Assembly: GCF_003478335.1 (NCBI RefSeq)
Contig: NZ_QUFB01000017.1
Location: forward strand, 1-53,124
Direction: 5' to 3'
Source of the DNA: Clostridium sp. AM49-4BH
Lineage (GTDB): Bacteria; Bacillota; Clostridia; Lachnospirales; Lachnospiraceae
Length of the DNA: 53,124 bases
The first letter of the stretch is position 1. The number at the start of each line of letters is the position of its first letter. Below the pieces are notes generated by a model. That model did not search any database. It had not been told where the DNA came from and saw only the letters and a list, made by a program, of their open reading frames with translations. A program made the position numbers and the translations under genes. Positions 1 through 8,705 of the stretch are shown here, in pieces.

Positions 1-252
1 GTAGCGAAAGCGTCCCGTCCAAAAATGGATGATACCTTGCTAAACCGGGACATCTCAGACAATCCTTCGGGCATGTATTCATCAGAGACTTAACAAAATA
101 AGAAATCACCCAAAAACTCTGCGTTCTGCGGCAATTATCTTAGTTCGCTGCCGGCAGAACAAGTCAGACTACCGGCTGCAAAATAGTTTATTTGTTGCTG
201 ACATAATAAGCAATATGTGGTTGTGAAGGATTTGAGGTATGGGAAGTTTGAG
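1..252. repeat. 252-bp direct repeat, left copy
   Basis: This stretch matches 13673-13924 without gaps; I count 13 substitutions in 252 positions, about 95% identity. The copy starts at the first base of the window, so its true left end may lie outside. It holds possible RNA structure: GTCCCG (12-17) can pair with CGGGAC (46-51), and GTTCTGCGGCA (123-133) can pair with 149-160 with one bulged G. No convincing ORF is present. In both copies a rightward envelope gene starts 77-93 bp beyond the repeat end, which fits a shared upstream control region as well as a recombination scar. Confidence 0.93.
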
Positions 253-329
253 TAAGTAATATGTGGACATACGACTGATTGGGTGTGTGAAGGTTGTGTA
301 TAAAACGTTGGATAAAAAGGGGATAGGTT

Positions 330-1091
330 ATGAGTGATGTAGTGATTGATGTGAAAAACGTTACGATACGTTTTAATATGGCATCGGAAAAGATTGACAA
401 TTTGAAAGAGTATTTTGTCAAATTGGTCAAGAGAGAGTTATTATTTCAGGAATTTTTGGCGGTAAAAGATGCGTCTTTTCAGGTGCATAAAGGAGAAGCA
501 TGGGGGTTGGTCGGTTCCAATGGATCGGGGAAGTCGACTCTTTTGAAGGCAATCTGTGGAGTGCTAAAGCCGTATAAAGGAGAAATTATCCGCAACGGGA
601 ATATTTCCCCGCTTTTGGAATTGGGAGCCGGGTTTGACCCGAATCTGACCGCTCGTGAGAATATTTTCCTGAATGGAACAATATTAGGACATTCGATGGA
701 ATATATGAGACAGCATTTCGATGAGATCGTGGAATTTGCGGAGTTAGAGAATTTTCTTGATGCGCCGATCAAAAATTTTTCTTCCGGAATGCGTGCAAGA
801 CTTGGTTTTGCGGTGGCAACGGTCGTAGACCCGGATATTTTGATTGTGGATGAGGTACTTGCTGTGGGGGATTATGCTTTCCAGCAAAAGTGCTTGAAGA
901 GAATGTCGGAGATGTTAGACGGCGGAACAACACTGGTCTTTGTATCCCATTCGATCGATCAGGTTAAGAAATTATGCGATCACGCGGTTTGGATTAATAA
1001 AGGAACGATCATGCAGACAGGAGATGTCAATACGGTCTGCGACGCCTATATGGCATCACAAACCGTGAAAGCTTCTTCTCTCCAGCAATAG
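330..1091 (+). CDS. Polysaccharide/teichoic acid ABC transporter, ATP-binding protein (TagH/Wzt type)
   Basis: ATPase of an ABC exporter that would move a lipid-linked polymer across the membrane. The 253-residue protein has Walker A GSNGSGKST at 62-70, an ABC signature SSGMRARL near 150, Walker B ILIVDEVLAVGD near 170, and a switch histidine in VFVSHS. The divergent N-terminus with a helix before the first strand pair is typical of the TagH/Wzt/KpsT subfamily. It lacks the C-terminal carbohydrate-binding domain of long Wzt proteins. The start follows GGGGATAGG. The partner permease is not in the window; it would have to lie upstream of the left repeat or elsewhere. Its 3' end overlaps the convergent GT-C gene by 46 bp. 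Confidence 0.9.
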   Translation: MSDVVIDVKNVTIRFNMASEKIDNLKEYFVKLVKRELLFQEFLAVKDASFQVHKGEAWGLVGSNGSGKSTLLKAICGVLKPYKGEIIRNGNISPLLELGAGFDPNLTARENIFLNGTILGHSMEYMRQHFDEIVEFAELENFLDAPIKNFSSGMRARLGFAVATVVDPDILIVDEVLAVGDYAFQQKCLKRMSEMLDGGTTLVFVSHSIDQVKKLCDHAVWINKGTIMQTGDVNTVCDAYMASQTVKASSLQQ

Positions 1092-3208
1092 AAGATCAGC
1101 AATATCATGCTGCACCAGAGACCGGCAAACATCAGATAGCTGCTGATCGACATATAAGGTACTTGCTGCTCTTGGTAAACCTGCAAAAACAGATCATAGG
1201 GAACATTTCCGGCGTCAAGGTGCAATGAGCCGGGATAGTTGCCAAGCGTTTTAGACAGCCGGTATCCGAAGAGGATCCCATCCCCCTTGGAGGCATCTGA
1301 AGCAGAAATCTTTAGCTCATAACGTGTGTTTTTCTTTGGTTTCTGCACTGGAATAGAAAGCGTAATATAATTATCAGCTATGGCTGTGTGATCCAGCTTA
1401 GTTTGATATAGCGTTTGACCGTTTTGCAGCAAAGTCAGGACATAGTTTGAATCTGTATCATTTGCCTTAGCACGGATCTTCAGTGTGTTAAACGCATGAC
1501 GTGCATAAAATGTCTGTGAGATTGTTGAAATGTTCGTTTGCTCCATATTTATATACCGTGAAAAATGCTCTGTATGAACATTTACAGAGTATTTTTTTTG
1601 TGTGACGGGCTGTACGGTAAAGGAGGAAAAGGCACATAACGTAAGAAAAATCGTGACAGACAGGCACATAAGCATTGTCTGTCGTACGCGTTTGGCAGGT
1701 ATTGCTCCGTGTTGGAACGACTGGGCGGCTTGCACGCCATCCGCTGACAAACATAGCAGGATCGGGATAAAAGGAATGCTGTATTCTGCTTTTGCTTCCC
1801 AGAGAAGATAGAATACGATGCCGCCAAATACAGTAAGAACCACAGGAAATAGTGGATCCTCTAATCGTTTGCCGTGTTTGGACAATAGAGAGACCGCAGC
1901 AAGCAGCATTGTTGCAAGACGAAAGGCCTGACAGTATACGATCATGAAATCTGTCTGTTCGCTGTCAAGCAGTGTTAATGGCTGGACTCGATCATTTTCG
2001 CCGGTGCGCAGATAATAGCGGGCCGAACCATCGCCCCAGGTCACAGCAAGTTTGCGCAGGCTGTGTCTGGCAAGTCCGGAAATTCCATAGTCTATTAACC
2101 GTTCTTTGATCTTACCAAGATTGGCGTGCACTTTTTGGGACTTCGTCTGGAAACTTTGCGTGTACTGTTCTTCTTCGAGCTGAAAGGTTCCATCGGCAGA
2201 CAGTCCCATCATGAGCCAATGGGTGACAGGAAAGTTGCCGGAACGTTCCGGGGCATAGTAGTGTGCGGTGTAACGGATGCCACAGAAACACAGGACCAAA
2301 AGAGCACAGAGACATATTCCGGAGATCACTTTGCAATATAATGGATGTTGGCTTGACTGCACCTGATGTTTGTGCTGAAAGAGCCTCCGAATGCTCAGGA
2401 TCAACAGAAGGGCAATCGTCGGGATCAGAATGGTCGGGCGCAGGTAAAGACCAATAATACTGCATATTCCGATAGCCAGCCGGCAGAGCCATCGGTACCC
2501 CGGCTGATGTGTGTGGCGTGATCTTGCATAGAGATATAGGATCCCTGTCATAAATGGCAGTGACCAGGTACAAGTGTAACTCCAGTGTATAAACAGATAG
2601 TTTAATGGGTTAAGTACGCACAGCAGTAAATACATGGATGTAAGATCTTTGCGGCAGCAGTTGATGAAACGGTACCCAAACCAGATAGATACATCAATGA
2701 ACAATACATTCAATATGCCGAAAGCGAGTATGTCATCAGATATCGATAGTAGGTTCAATAATTTGTAAAAGACTACACACAAAGTCAGAAAGAAATAGTT
2801 GTTTCCATAATCAATAAAGTAGTGTGTTTGCGTATTATAGTTGATCTGTTGGTCGGTGCCATTCGCAATGGCGGCTGCCTGATCGCGAATAATATAGGCA
2901 TCCGTGATCTGCACCGGATGTAATGCAAATAATACGATCATCTGCAAGGTAAAAAGTAATGCGACGAGCAGGATGGTCGTAAGATATTTGCTGCGGACAG
3001 AGTGATTTGTCAGTCGGTACCATGTGATGCTGCCGATCATCACAACGAAAGCGATCACCCACACGAAAATCTGCGGATGGTCAAATAGTTTGTAAAACTG
3101 TGTGGCGTGACTGTTTAAGGTCATGCCTGCACAGTAGCAGAGGATTGTGAGTAAACCAAGAAACAGAAGGCTTACAGCACGTGAAAAATAATAGTCGATA
3201 TGTTTCAT
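1046..3208 (-). CDS. GT-C-like polytopic membrane glycosyltransferase or polymer-modifying protein
   Basis: About 720 residues with roughly a dozen hydrophobic segments, an early extracytoplasmic loop carrying acidic residues (TDAYIIRD, near residue 105), and a soluble C-terminal part of over 100 residues before one last membrane segment. This layout resembles GT-C polyprenyl-phosphate-dependent glycosyltransferases (PMT/ArnT-like), which glycosylate substrates on the outer face of the membrane; I could not confirm a family motif. I chose ATG at 3208, 14 bp after the stop of the upstream gene and preceded by GGACGG; a longer frame reaching 3307 would run into that gene. Last gene of the leftward operon; its tail overlaps the ABC ATPase gene. 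Confidence 0.65.
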   Translation of the reverse strand: MKHIDYYFSRAVSLLFLGLLTILCYCAGMTLNSHATQFYKLFDHPQIFVWVIAFVVMIGSITWYRLTNHSVRSKYLTTILLVALLFTLQMIVLFALHPVQITDAYIIRDQAAAIANGTDQQINYNTQTHYFIDYGNNYFFLTLCVVFYKLLNLLSISDDILAFGILNVLFIDVSIWFGYRFINCCRKDLTSMYLLLCVLNPLNYLFIHWSYTCTWSLPFMTGILYLYARSRHTHQPGYRWLCRLAIGICSIIGLYLRPTILIPTIALLLILSIRRLFQHKHQVQSSQHPLYCKVISGICLCALLVLCFCGIRYTAHYYAPERSGNFPVTHWLMMGLSADGTFQLEEEQYTQSFQTKSQKVHANLGKIKERLIDYGISGLARHSLRKLAVTWGDGSARYYLRTGENDRVQPLTLLDSEQTDFMIVYCQAFRLATMLLAAVSLLSKHGKRLEDPLFPVVLTVFGGIVFYLLWEAKAEYSIPFIPILLCLSADGVQAAQSFQHGAIPAKRVRQTMLMCLSVTIFLTLCAFSSFTVQPVTQKKYSVNVHTEHFSRYINMEQTNISTISQTFYARHAFNTLKIRAKANDTDSNYVLTLLQNGQTLYQTKLDHTAIADNYITLSIPVQKPKKNTRYELKISASDASKGDGILFGYRLSKTLGNYPGSLHLDAGNVPYDLFLQVYQEQQVPYMSISSYLMFAGLWCSMILLIFYCWREEAFTVCDAI

Positions 3209-3224
3209 AATAACCGTCCAATCT

Positions 3225-6200
3225 TTAATAAATTTTTTTGCCCTGTCTGCGACGGATCCTATCGCGGACATCTTTACAGTACCAGGCGTACCCGTTGTAG
3301 ATGGCACGGAAAGGCAGTGAGGATTTTTTCATGGAAATCTCAAGGTTTTTTGTATGAAAAGAGTTTCCACGCATCCAGTTTATGATCGTTTTGCAAGTGA
3401 TCGGCGGAGCATATTCTTCGCTTTTTTCGCCAAGCGCGACAGAGTCCTTTAGGTTCGAGAAGACGTTCAGCAAGATGGGATCTGTCGTATCCGGGCTAAA
3501 GTAAGCAAGTCCGAAATTGTATAACAGTCTGCCAACGGTTTCCTCGTCTTGTAATTGTAAGGACAAAAAGTCATGGCAAAATGTCGGCAGATATGTTTCG
3601 AGTGCCGCATGCAGTCTGACATTGTTATTGTTCGGTGTGAGTACCGGTTTCCAGACATTCTCTGCACGCTCATAGCGTTGTACTGTTTCGTAGGGAACAT
3701 TCGCAAAAATGCTCTCCACAAAAACAAGAGAATGCATATTGGAAGAATAGTTGTATCGAATGGAATGTCCTACCGTCGGGTAAATAGAGCGGACGTAATA
3801 CATCGGTGTATCAATGGTATATCCGGCTGCTTCACTGAGAAGTCTGGTCAGACAGTCCTGTGTATAGCCACGCCCCCAGTATTCGATAAAAGCAAAGGAT
3901 TCCTTAAAAGTAATCTCTTGTTGTAAATAAGCAATCACAGCGCTTCTTTTTTGAGCAGCTATTTGAAGTAAATAGTCTCGATAAGCGGAGCTGTTTTTCA
4001 GTATGCCACATATTTCCCGCATAAATTTGACGGAGTATCGTTTTGCATGTTTTACATAGCCAAGCTCCGGGAAGAAACGGTCGAAATCCGCCTCTGTAAG
4101 ACATAGAGCTGATAACAGCCCGGTAAAGGACTGGATCCCCATCAGACTGCCGTATTCGCTAAAAAATTCTTCGTCAACATGATCAATAAATGATGGGATC
4201 CGCCAAGCTTTTCTGGATCCGTAAATATATTTGGTGCGGATGGAATATCCCTTGGAGGCGATCACTTCATCTGCAATCTGTTTTAGATAATGTCCGTCAC
4301 GGGAAATGAAATACAGTGTCCGGTAACCCTGCTTGACGGCATGCGATACGGCATGCACTACGTAAGGGACAAGATAGAGCGCCGCATAGCAATAGGCAAA
4401 CTGCTCTTCCGGGGCGGGATGCGTAAGGCGGAAAGATTGTATCTGCTTAGCAACACAGCGAAACTCATAGTGGCTGCTGTAATCTGCCAGACGTTTTTCA
4501 TACGGCGTCCATTCCGGAACCGGTATCGGTGCAGTCTGTATGCCGAGCATTTCCGGTTGTACCTGATCAGCAAATCGGTTATCGCCGATATGGATCCACT
4601 TTTCGTAGCAGTAGTCAAGATCTGAATATACGTGCAAAAACAGTTTGCGGGTTGTCTTTTGATGTCCGACTTCACTGGATACATACAAAGGAAGCGTTGC
4701 TAATAGTGGATCTGCTTTCTGAAGCAGCTTTACGATCACTTCCTTAGGCAGATACATATCACTGATCAGAACAATGTCGTTTCCCTCTGCAATATATTTT
4801 TTGAGTAAGGAAATCTGTGGCACAAGCGGAATAACGGCTTCAAGTTCTCCTTCAATCTCCCATTGCATTAACTGATCTTTCTGCATATCGTCAAGACCAT
4901 ACAGTGCTGCCATGTGGTCAAAGATTTCTTTAAACTGAATCTCAAAATGATCATCGTTGCGCAGCAACACAGACTTTTTGTAGTATTCACGCACATTCTG
5001 CTCGCACTGCTGTCTGACGACAGAATAATTTGTCAGCAGATATGGCGGGAAGTCCATCGTGCCGGTGCACATTTTGCTTTGCACATAACTAAAAATCGTC
5101 GTTGGACAGAGGCACTTGCGCGAGATGAGTGTATCAAATATATCAAAGCTGTACAGCGTTGGGAGCTGGCGCATCAAAGGAGTAAATTGAAGTGCGCGTT
5201 CTATAATGATCTCGCAGGCATTTTCGTTGGAATACGACCAAAATAAGTGGTTTAAGCGGTCGAGTTCTTCGACCGGTGATTCCGTTAATGTTTGCAATGC
5301 CTGCAGCAACTGTTCAAAGTTCGTTGCAATCTCGCCACAGGTCATTTCTTTGACGTCAAATACAAAGTCGCGGAGCTCTTCTTCATCACCGTTTAGATAG
5401 CGGATAAACTTTCGGACGCCGCGTGCCATAAAGTCATAAAAGATGGAAGAATAGTCGATGATCGCCGCATCGACATCCTCAAAAATTTCATAAATATCGT
5501 TGGCATTATCCCAAAATAACAGGTTTGGGCAATGTTCATACTGTGCTTTTACCTGTAGATATTCAGTATCTTTTTCTACTAAAGGATGCATTTTGAGAAC
5601 CAGTAATATATTTTCTCCCTGTAAAACCTGCGTTAGTCTGTCCATATCCGGAATCGCAGCTTTGATAAAGTTTTCTTTGGCGTAATCTCTGTAGGTCGGT
5701 GCATAAACTACGATACGTGCATCGTCAGAAAGCCCTTTTATGGCACGTATATCATGTGGATAAGTGCAGACCGGATCGGTTACGGTACAGCGTGGATAGC
5801 CGGCGCGGATCAACAATTCTTCATCAATGCCGCATTGTTCCATAAAGTGTTTTTCCATCAATTCAGAGGTCACTAAGAAGAGCTGCGCATTTTTGTAGAT
5901 GCGGTTGTTGCGGATATATTTTTTGGCAATGCGTTCCTGTAGAAAGCCGCCGGTTACTTTTCGTTCAATACTTTTGCAGCCAACACCATGCCACAAATTG
6001 AGTATCGTGATCCCCTCCAATTCCGGCTGAAAAGCTTCTTTACACATTTCGACAACATAAACTCCGGCTTCCTTCATAATAGTTTTGCCGGCGGTGGAAT
6101 CAAAAAGGCAGGCCTCATAGCCGAGCCGTTTCACATAGTTTCTGACATCTTTGTGGTAGCACATCCATACAGTGCGAATGTCCGGGTGATGTCTGCGGAT

Positions 6201-6278
6201 ATATTCAAACAGCCATTTTGGGTTGCCGCTGTAGCTGTTTCCGGCATTAAAGATCCATATGTGTTTATTTCTTGTCAT
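3225..6278 (-). CDS. CDP-glycerol glycerophosphotransferase (TagF-like) fused to a HAD-like domain
   Basis: A 1017-residue multidomain protein. Residues 1 to about 365 match the CDP-glycerol:poly(glycerophosphate) transferase fold: LWHGVGCKSIERK, VVYAPTYRDY, LKMHPLVEKD and DAAIIDYSSIFYDF are the typical blocks. From about 377 a HAD-like region begins with FDIFDTL (D379 and D382), continues with LISDMYLPKE near 505 and IHIGDNRFADQ near 561. The last 400 residues include YFISRDGHYL near 656, seen in HAD-linked envelope proteins. The N-terminus would add glycerol-phosphate or a related alditol phosphate to a polymer at the cytoplasmic membrane; the HAD part is possibly a phosphatase acting on the same substrates (inference). 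It sits 57 bp downstream of a second family member. Confidence 0.85.
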   Translation of the reverse strand: MTRNKHIWIFNAGNSYSGNPKWLFEYIRRHHPDIRTVWMCYHKDVRNYVKRLGYEACLFDSTAGKTIMKEAGVYVVEMCKEAFQPELEGITILNLWHGVGCKSIERKVTGGFLQERIAKKYIRNNRIYKNAQLFLVTSELMEKHFMEQCGIDEELLIRAGYPRCTVTDPVCTYPHDIRAIKGLSDDARIVVYAPTYRDYAKENFIKAAIPDMDRLTQVLQGENILLVLKMHPLVEKDTEYLQVKAQYEHCPNLLFWDNANDIYEIFEDVDAAIIDYSSIFYDFMARGVRKFIRYLNGDEEELRDFVFDVKEMTCGEIATNFEQLLQALQTLTESPVEELDRLNHLFWSYSNENACEIIIERALQFTPLMRQLPTLYSFDIFDTLISRKCLCPTTIFSYVQSKMCTGTMDFPPYLLTNYSVVRQQCEQNVREYYKKSVLLRNDDHFEIQFKEIFDHMAALYGLDDMQKDQLMQWEIEGELEAVIPLVPQISLLKKYIAEGNDIVLISDMYLPKEVIVKLLQKADPLLATLPLYVSSEVGHQKTTRKLFLHVYSDLDYCYEKWIHIGDNRFADQVQPEMLGIQTAPIPVPEWTPYEKRLADYSSHYEFRCVAKQIQSFRLTHPAPEEQFAYCYAALYLVPYVVHAVSHAVKQGYRTLYFISRDGHYLKQIADEVIASKGYSIRTKYIYGSRKAWRIPSFIDHVDEEFFSEYGSLMGIQSFTGLLSALCLTEADFDRFFPELGYVKHAKRYSVKFMREICGILKNSSAYRDYLLQIAAQKRSAVIAYLQQEITFKESFAFIEYWGRGYTQDCLTRLLSEAAGYTIDTPMYYVRSIYPTVGHSIRYNYSSNMHSLVFVESIFANVPYETVQRYERAENVWKPVLTPNNNNVRLHAALETYLPTFCHDFLSLQLQDEETVGRLLYNFGLAYFSPDTTDPILLNVFSNLKDSVALGEKSEEYAPPITCKTIINWMRGNSFHTKNLEISMKKSSLPFRAIYNGYAWYCKDVRDRIRRRQGKKIY

Positions 6279-6335
6279 GGTGTTTCCCTCCAGAGTTTTT
6301 CCTTGGTGTCATCGTATGTGTTAGTATCACATCTG

Positions 6336-7457
6336 TCAGTCGTTCGCAGGCGTGTCCTGTTTCAAAGGAGCCATCTGCTCAAAATGTTTGTGATAGTTGT
6401 CTTTGTTGTCCCAAACAGCATATTTAGCCGGGATCTCCTGTAAAGAGCGGATCTTCGTGTAGGGCCAGCTTTGCGGCGAAACGAAAAATCCACGATCCGA
6501 CTGCTCATAAGCTTTGATAATATCCTGTAAAACAAAAATCGGACGGTCGGTCAGCGCAAAGTCCCACATACAGGACGAATAATCGGTAACTAACATTGCA
6601 GCTGCAAGGAGCAACGGCTGTATATCGTCGTAACGGTTGCCGTCGATAAAAAGTTCATTTGTTGTATCGCAAGAGGCCGGAGCAAAATGGTGTGTACGGT
6701 ACATAAGTACCCATCGCTTGCCGGTTGTATTCGCAAGATCAGATAGGACCTGCTTCCAAGCGGTGGTATTGGCCGTTAATGAAACCAGATCGTCCCTGTC
6801 CGGCAGATTTGCTGCAAAACTGGGCGCATATAGCAGGATCTGCGTGTCAGGGTCAAGATGATAAAATTCATAAACCTGTTGTAGTGCCATATCCGGGTCC
6901 TGCCAAAAAATATCATTGCGCGGACTGCCAATCTCCAAAAAACAAGACGCAGGCAGATGGAACGCTTCGGTATAATTCGTCGTGCATTTACGGCAGGAGG
7001 AGACAAAATAATCCAGTCTGCCATACCATTTACGAAAATGTCGTGTCATTTCTTTACTTTCCGCACAGGTACTTATGCCAACCTTCTTGTAAGCACCGCC
7101 GCCGTGCCACGTGCTTATAAAGAGCTGACCGGGTTTTTTGATCAGATTTTCATCGACCATATCATTGGTAATAAAGACTTTTGTTCGGATAAAGGTTCGA
7201 AAATATTGGAAACTGCGTCTGCCGCATATACGGACACCGGGAAGGTGTGGAAGACTCTCCGGATATTCGGTTACCCAGACGAGATCCCACTGACCGGGAT
7301 GCTTTGCTTCCAGATATTGCAATAACGCACAGGGGTTACAGACATAACCACTACGGTGGTGTGCATAGAGCATGATACGGTTCTTTTTTAGGGGAACCGC
7401 AAAATATAGAATATATTGACACATTCGTGCAATCCACATTTTTATCTTTAACAGCAT
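6336..7457 (-). CDS. CDP-glycerol glycerophosphotransferase family protein
   Basis: Single-domain enzyme of about 373 residues with the family blocks FISTWHGGGAYKKVG, LLYAPSFAANL, LMYRTHH and MLVTDYSSCMWDFAL. Members transfer glycerol-phosphate (or ribitol-phosphate) from the CDP-activated form to a teichoic acid or a polysaccharide at the inner membrane face. The hydrophobic, basic N-terminus is consistent with peripheral membrane attachment. I chose ATG at 7457 (GGGG lies 13-14 bases ahead); ATG at 7439 is an alternative, and an upstream extension to 7532 would overlap the promoter. First gene of the leftward operon reaching 1046, with its own promoter at 7504-7532. Confidence 0.85.
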   Translation of the reverse strand: MLLKIKMWIARMCQYILYFAVPLKKNRIMLYAHHRSGYVCNPCALLQYLEAKHPGQWDLVWVTEYPESLPHLPGVRICGRRSFQYFRTFIRTKVFITNDMVDENLIKKPGQLFISTWHGGGAYKKVGISTCAESKEMTRHFRKWYGRLDYFVSSCRKCTTNYTEAFHLPASCFLEIGSPRNDIFWQDPDMALQQVYEFYHLDPDTQILLYAPSFAANLPDRDDLVSLTANTTAWKQVLSDLANTTGKRWVLMYRTHHFAPASCDTTNELFIDGNRYDDIQPLLLAAAMLVTDYSSCMWDFALTDRPIFVLQDIIKAYEQSDRGFFVSPQSWPYTKIRSLQEIPAKYAVWDNKDNYHKHFEQMAPLKQDTPAND

Positions 7458-7503
7458 ACCGTTTGTTCGTACCCCTTTTTCCTTAATAATGCATTTAAAG
7501 TGT

Positions 7504-7532
7504 ATCATACCGGATATGGAAAAGCAAAACAA
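7504..7532 (-). promoter_or_regulatory. Sigma-A promoter for the leftward glycerophosphotransferase operon
   Basis: Read on the minus strand: TTGTTT (7532-7527), 17-bp spacer, TATGAT (7509-7504). It lies about 47 bp ahead of the chosen start and back to back with the galE promoter, so both arms of the module fire from one 70-bp divergent region. Confidence 0.6.
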
Positions 7533-7541
7533 ATTGTTCCC

Positions 7542-7570
7542 TTTTCAAAAATGATGAAATGCAGTATACT
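7542..7570 (+). promoter_or_regulatory. Candidate sigma-A promoter for galE operon
   Basis: TTTTCA (7542-7547), 17-bp spacer, TATACT (7565-7570), 86 bp ahead of the galE start. The -35 box is weak, the -10 good. Confidence 0.5.
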
Positions 7571-7655
7571 GTTCTTTGAAAGATTTGCATAATAGCAGCA
7601 GGCATATGGCAGATTCCGTGAATCTGCTGTTTTGGCATGCAGAATGGAGGACAAC

Positions 7656-8672
7656 ATGAATGTATTAGTGACAGGTGGAGCAGGCTACATTGGAAGTCAT
7701 ACGTGTGTGGAACTTTTGGAGGCAGGACATCAGGTGATCGTTCTTGACAACTTGTATAATGCCAGTGAAGAGGCATTAAACCGTGTTCGAGAAATTACCG
7801 GCAAACCGGTTAAGTTCTATAAGGGAGATATTGCAGATGCTCCGTTGTTAGAGAAAATCTTTGAGGAAGATAAACCGGATGTATGCATTCATTTTGCCGG
7901 TCTTAAAGCAGTGGGAGAATCCGTAGAGAAACCGTTAGAGTATTATCAGAATAACATTGCCGGAACGTTAAATCTGCTATTAGTGATGCGTAAATATAAT
8001 ATGAAAAATATGATCTTTTCTTCTTCGGCAACCGTATATGGTGATCCGGCGTTTGTGCCGATCACAGAGGAGTGCCCGAAGGGACAGTGTACCAATCCTT
8101 ATGGCTGGACGAAATCGATGTTAGAGCAGATATTTATGGATCTGTATCGTGCGGATAATGACTGGAACATTATCCTGCTCCGTTATTTCAATCCGATCGG
8201 AGCACATAAGAGTGGTAAAATGGGAGAGAATCCAAATGGCATCCCGAACAATTTGATGCCTTATATTACACAGGTGGCAGCAGGCAAGAGAGAGAAACTT
8301 GGTGTTTTTGGCAACGATTATGACACACCGGACGGAACGGGAGTTCGTGATTATATCCATGTTGTAGATCTTGCCAAGGGTCATGTTAAAGCAATCGATA
8401 AGATCCAAGAAGATTGCGGTCTTAAGATTTATAATTTGGGAACCGGTGTCGGATACAGTGTATTAGATATTGTGCATAATTTTGAAAAAGCGACTGGCGT
8501 TAAGATTCCATATACGATCGAGCCGAGAAGAGCAGGTGATATCGCGACCTGTTATTGTGATCCGTCAAAGGCAGCTAAAGAGCTTGGCTGGAAAGCGGAG
8601 AACGGCATCGAGGAGATGTGTGCGGACTCCTGGAGATGGCAGTCAAATAATCCAAACGGTTATGATAAATAA
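7656..8672 (+). CDS. galE: UDP-glucose 4-epimerase
   Basis: Interconverts UDP-glucose and UDP-galactose using tightly bound NAD, feeding galactose into polymer synthesis. The 338-residue protein begins with the Rossmann motif TGGAGYIGSH (residues 6-15), has the SSSATVYG block with the catalytic serine/threonine, and YGWTK with the catalytic Tyr/Lys pair. Length is standard for the family. Start ATG 7656 is set by AATGGAGG ending 5 bp before it; a TTG at 7632 is in frame but has no such site. First gene of a rightward operon with a GntR regulator 33 bp downstream. Confidence 0.96.
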   Translation: MNVLVTGGAGYIGSHTCVELLEAGHQVIVLDNLYNASEEALNRVREITGKPVKFYKGDIADAPLLEKIFEEDKPDVCIHFAGLKAVGESVEKPLEYYQNNIAGTLNLLLVMRKYNMKNMIFSSSATVYGDPAFVPITEECPKGQCTNPYGWTKSMLEQIFMDLYRADNDWNIILLRYFNPIGAHKSGKMGENPNGIPNNLMPYITQVAAGKREKLGVFGNDYDTPDGTGVRDYIHVVDLAKGHVKAIDKIQEDCGLKIYNLGTGVGYSVLDIVHNFEKATGVKIPYTIEPRRAGDIATCYCDPSKAAKELGWKAENGIEEMCADSWRWQSNNPNGYDK

Positions 8673-8705
8673 AATCCAATCCGTGTGGACAGAAATGGAG
8701 AAGTT

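Noticed and set aside
1..252. The 252-bp repeats as an insertion sequence or MITE
   Set aside because: No terminal inverted repeats, no target-site duplication visible and no transposase; direct orientation and position fit a duplicated leader better.
2112..2573. 153-residue minus-strand ORF inside the GT-C-like gene
   Set aside because: Alternate frame of the real gene; no signal or motif.
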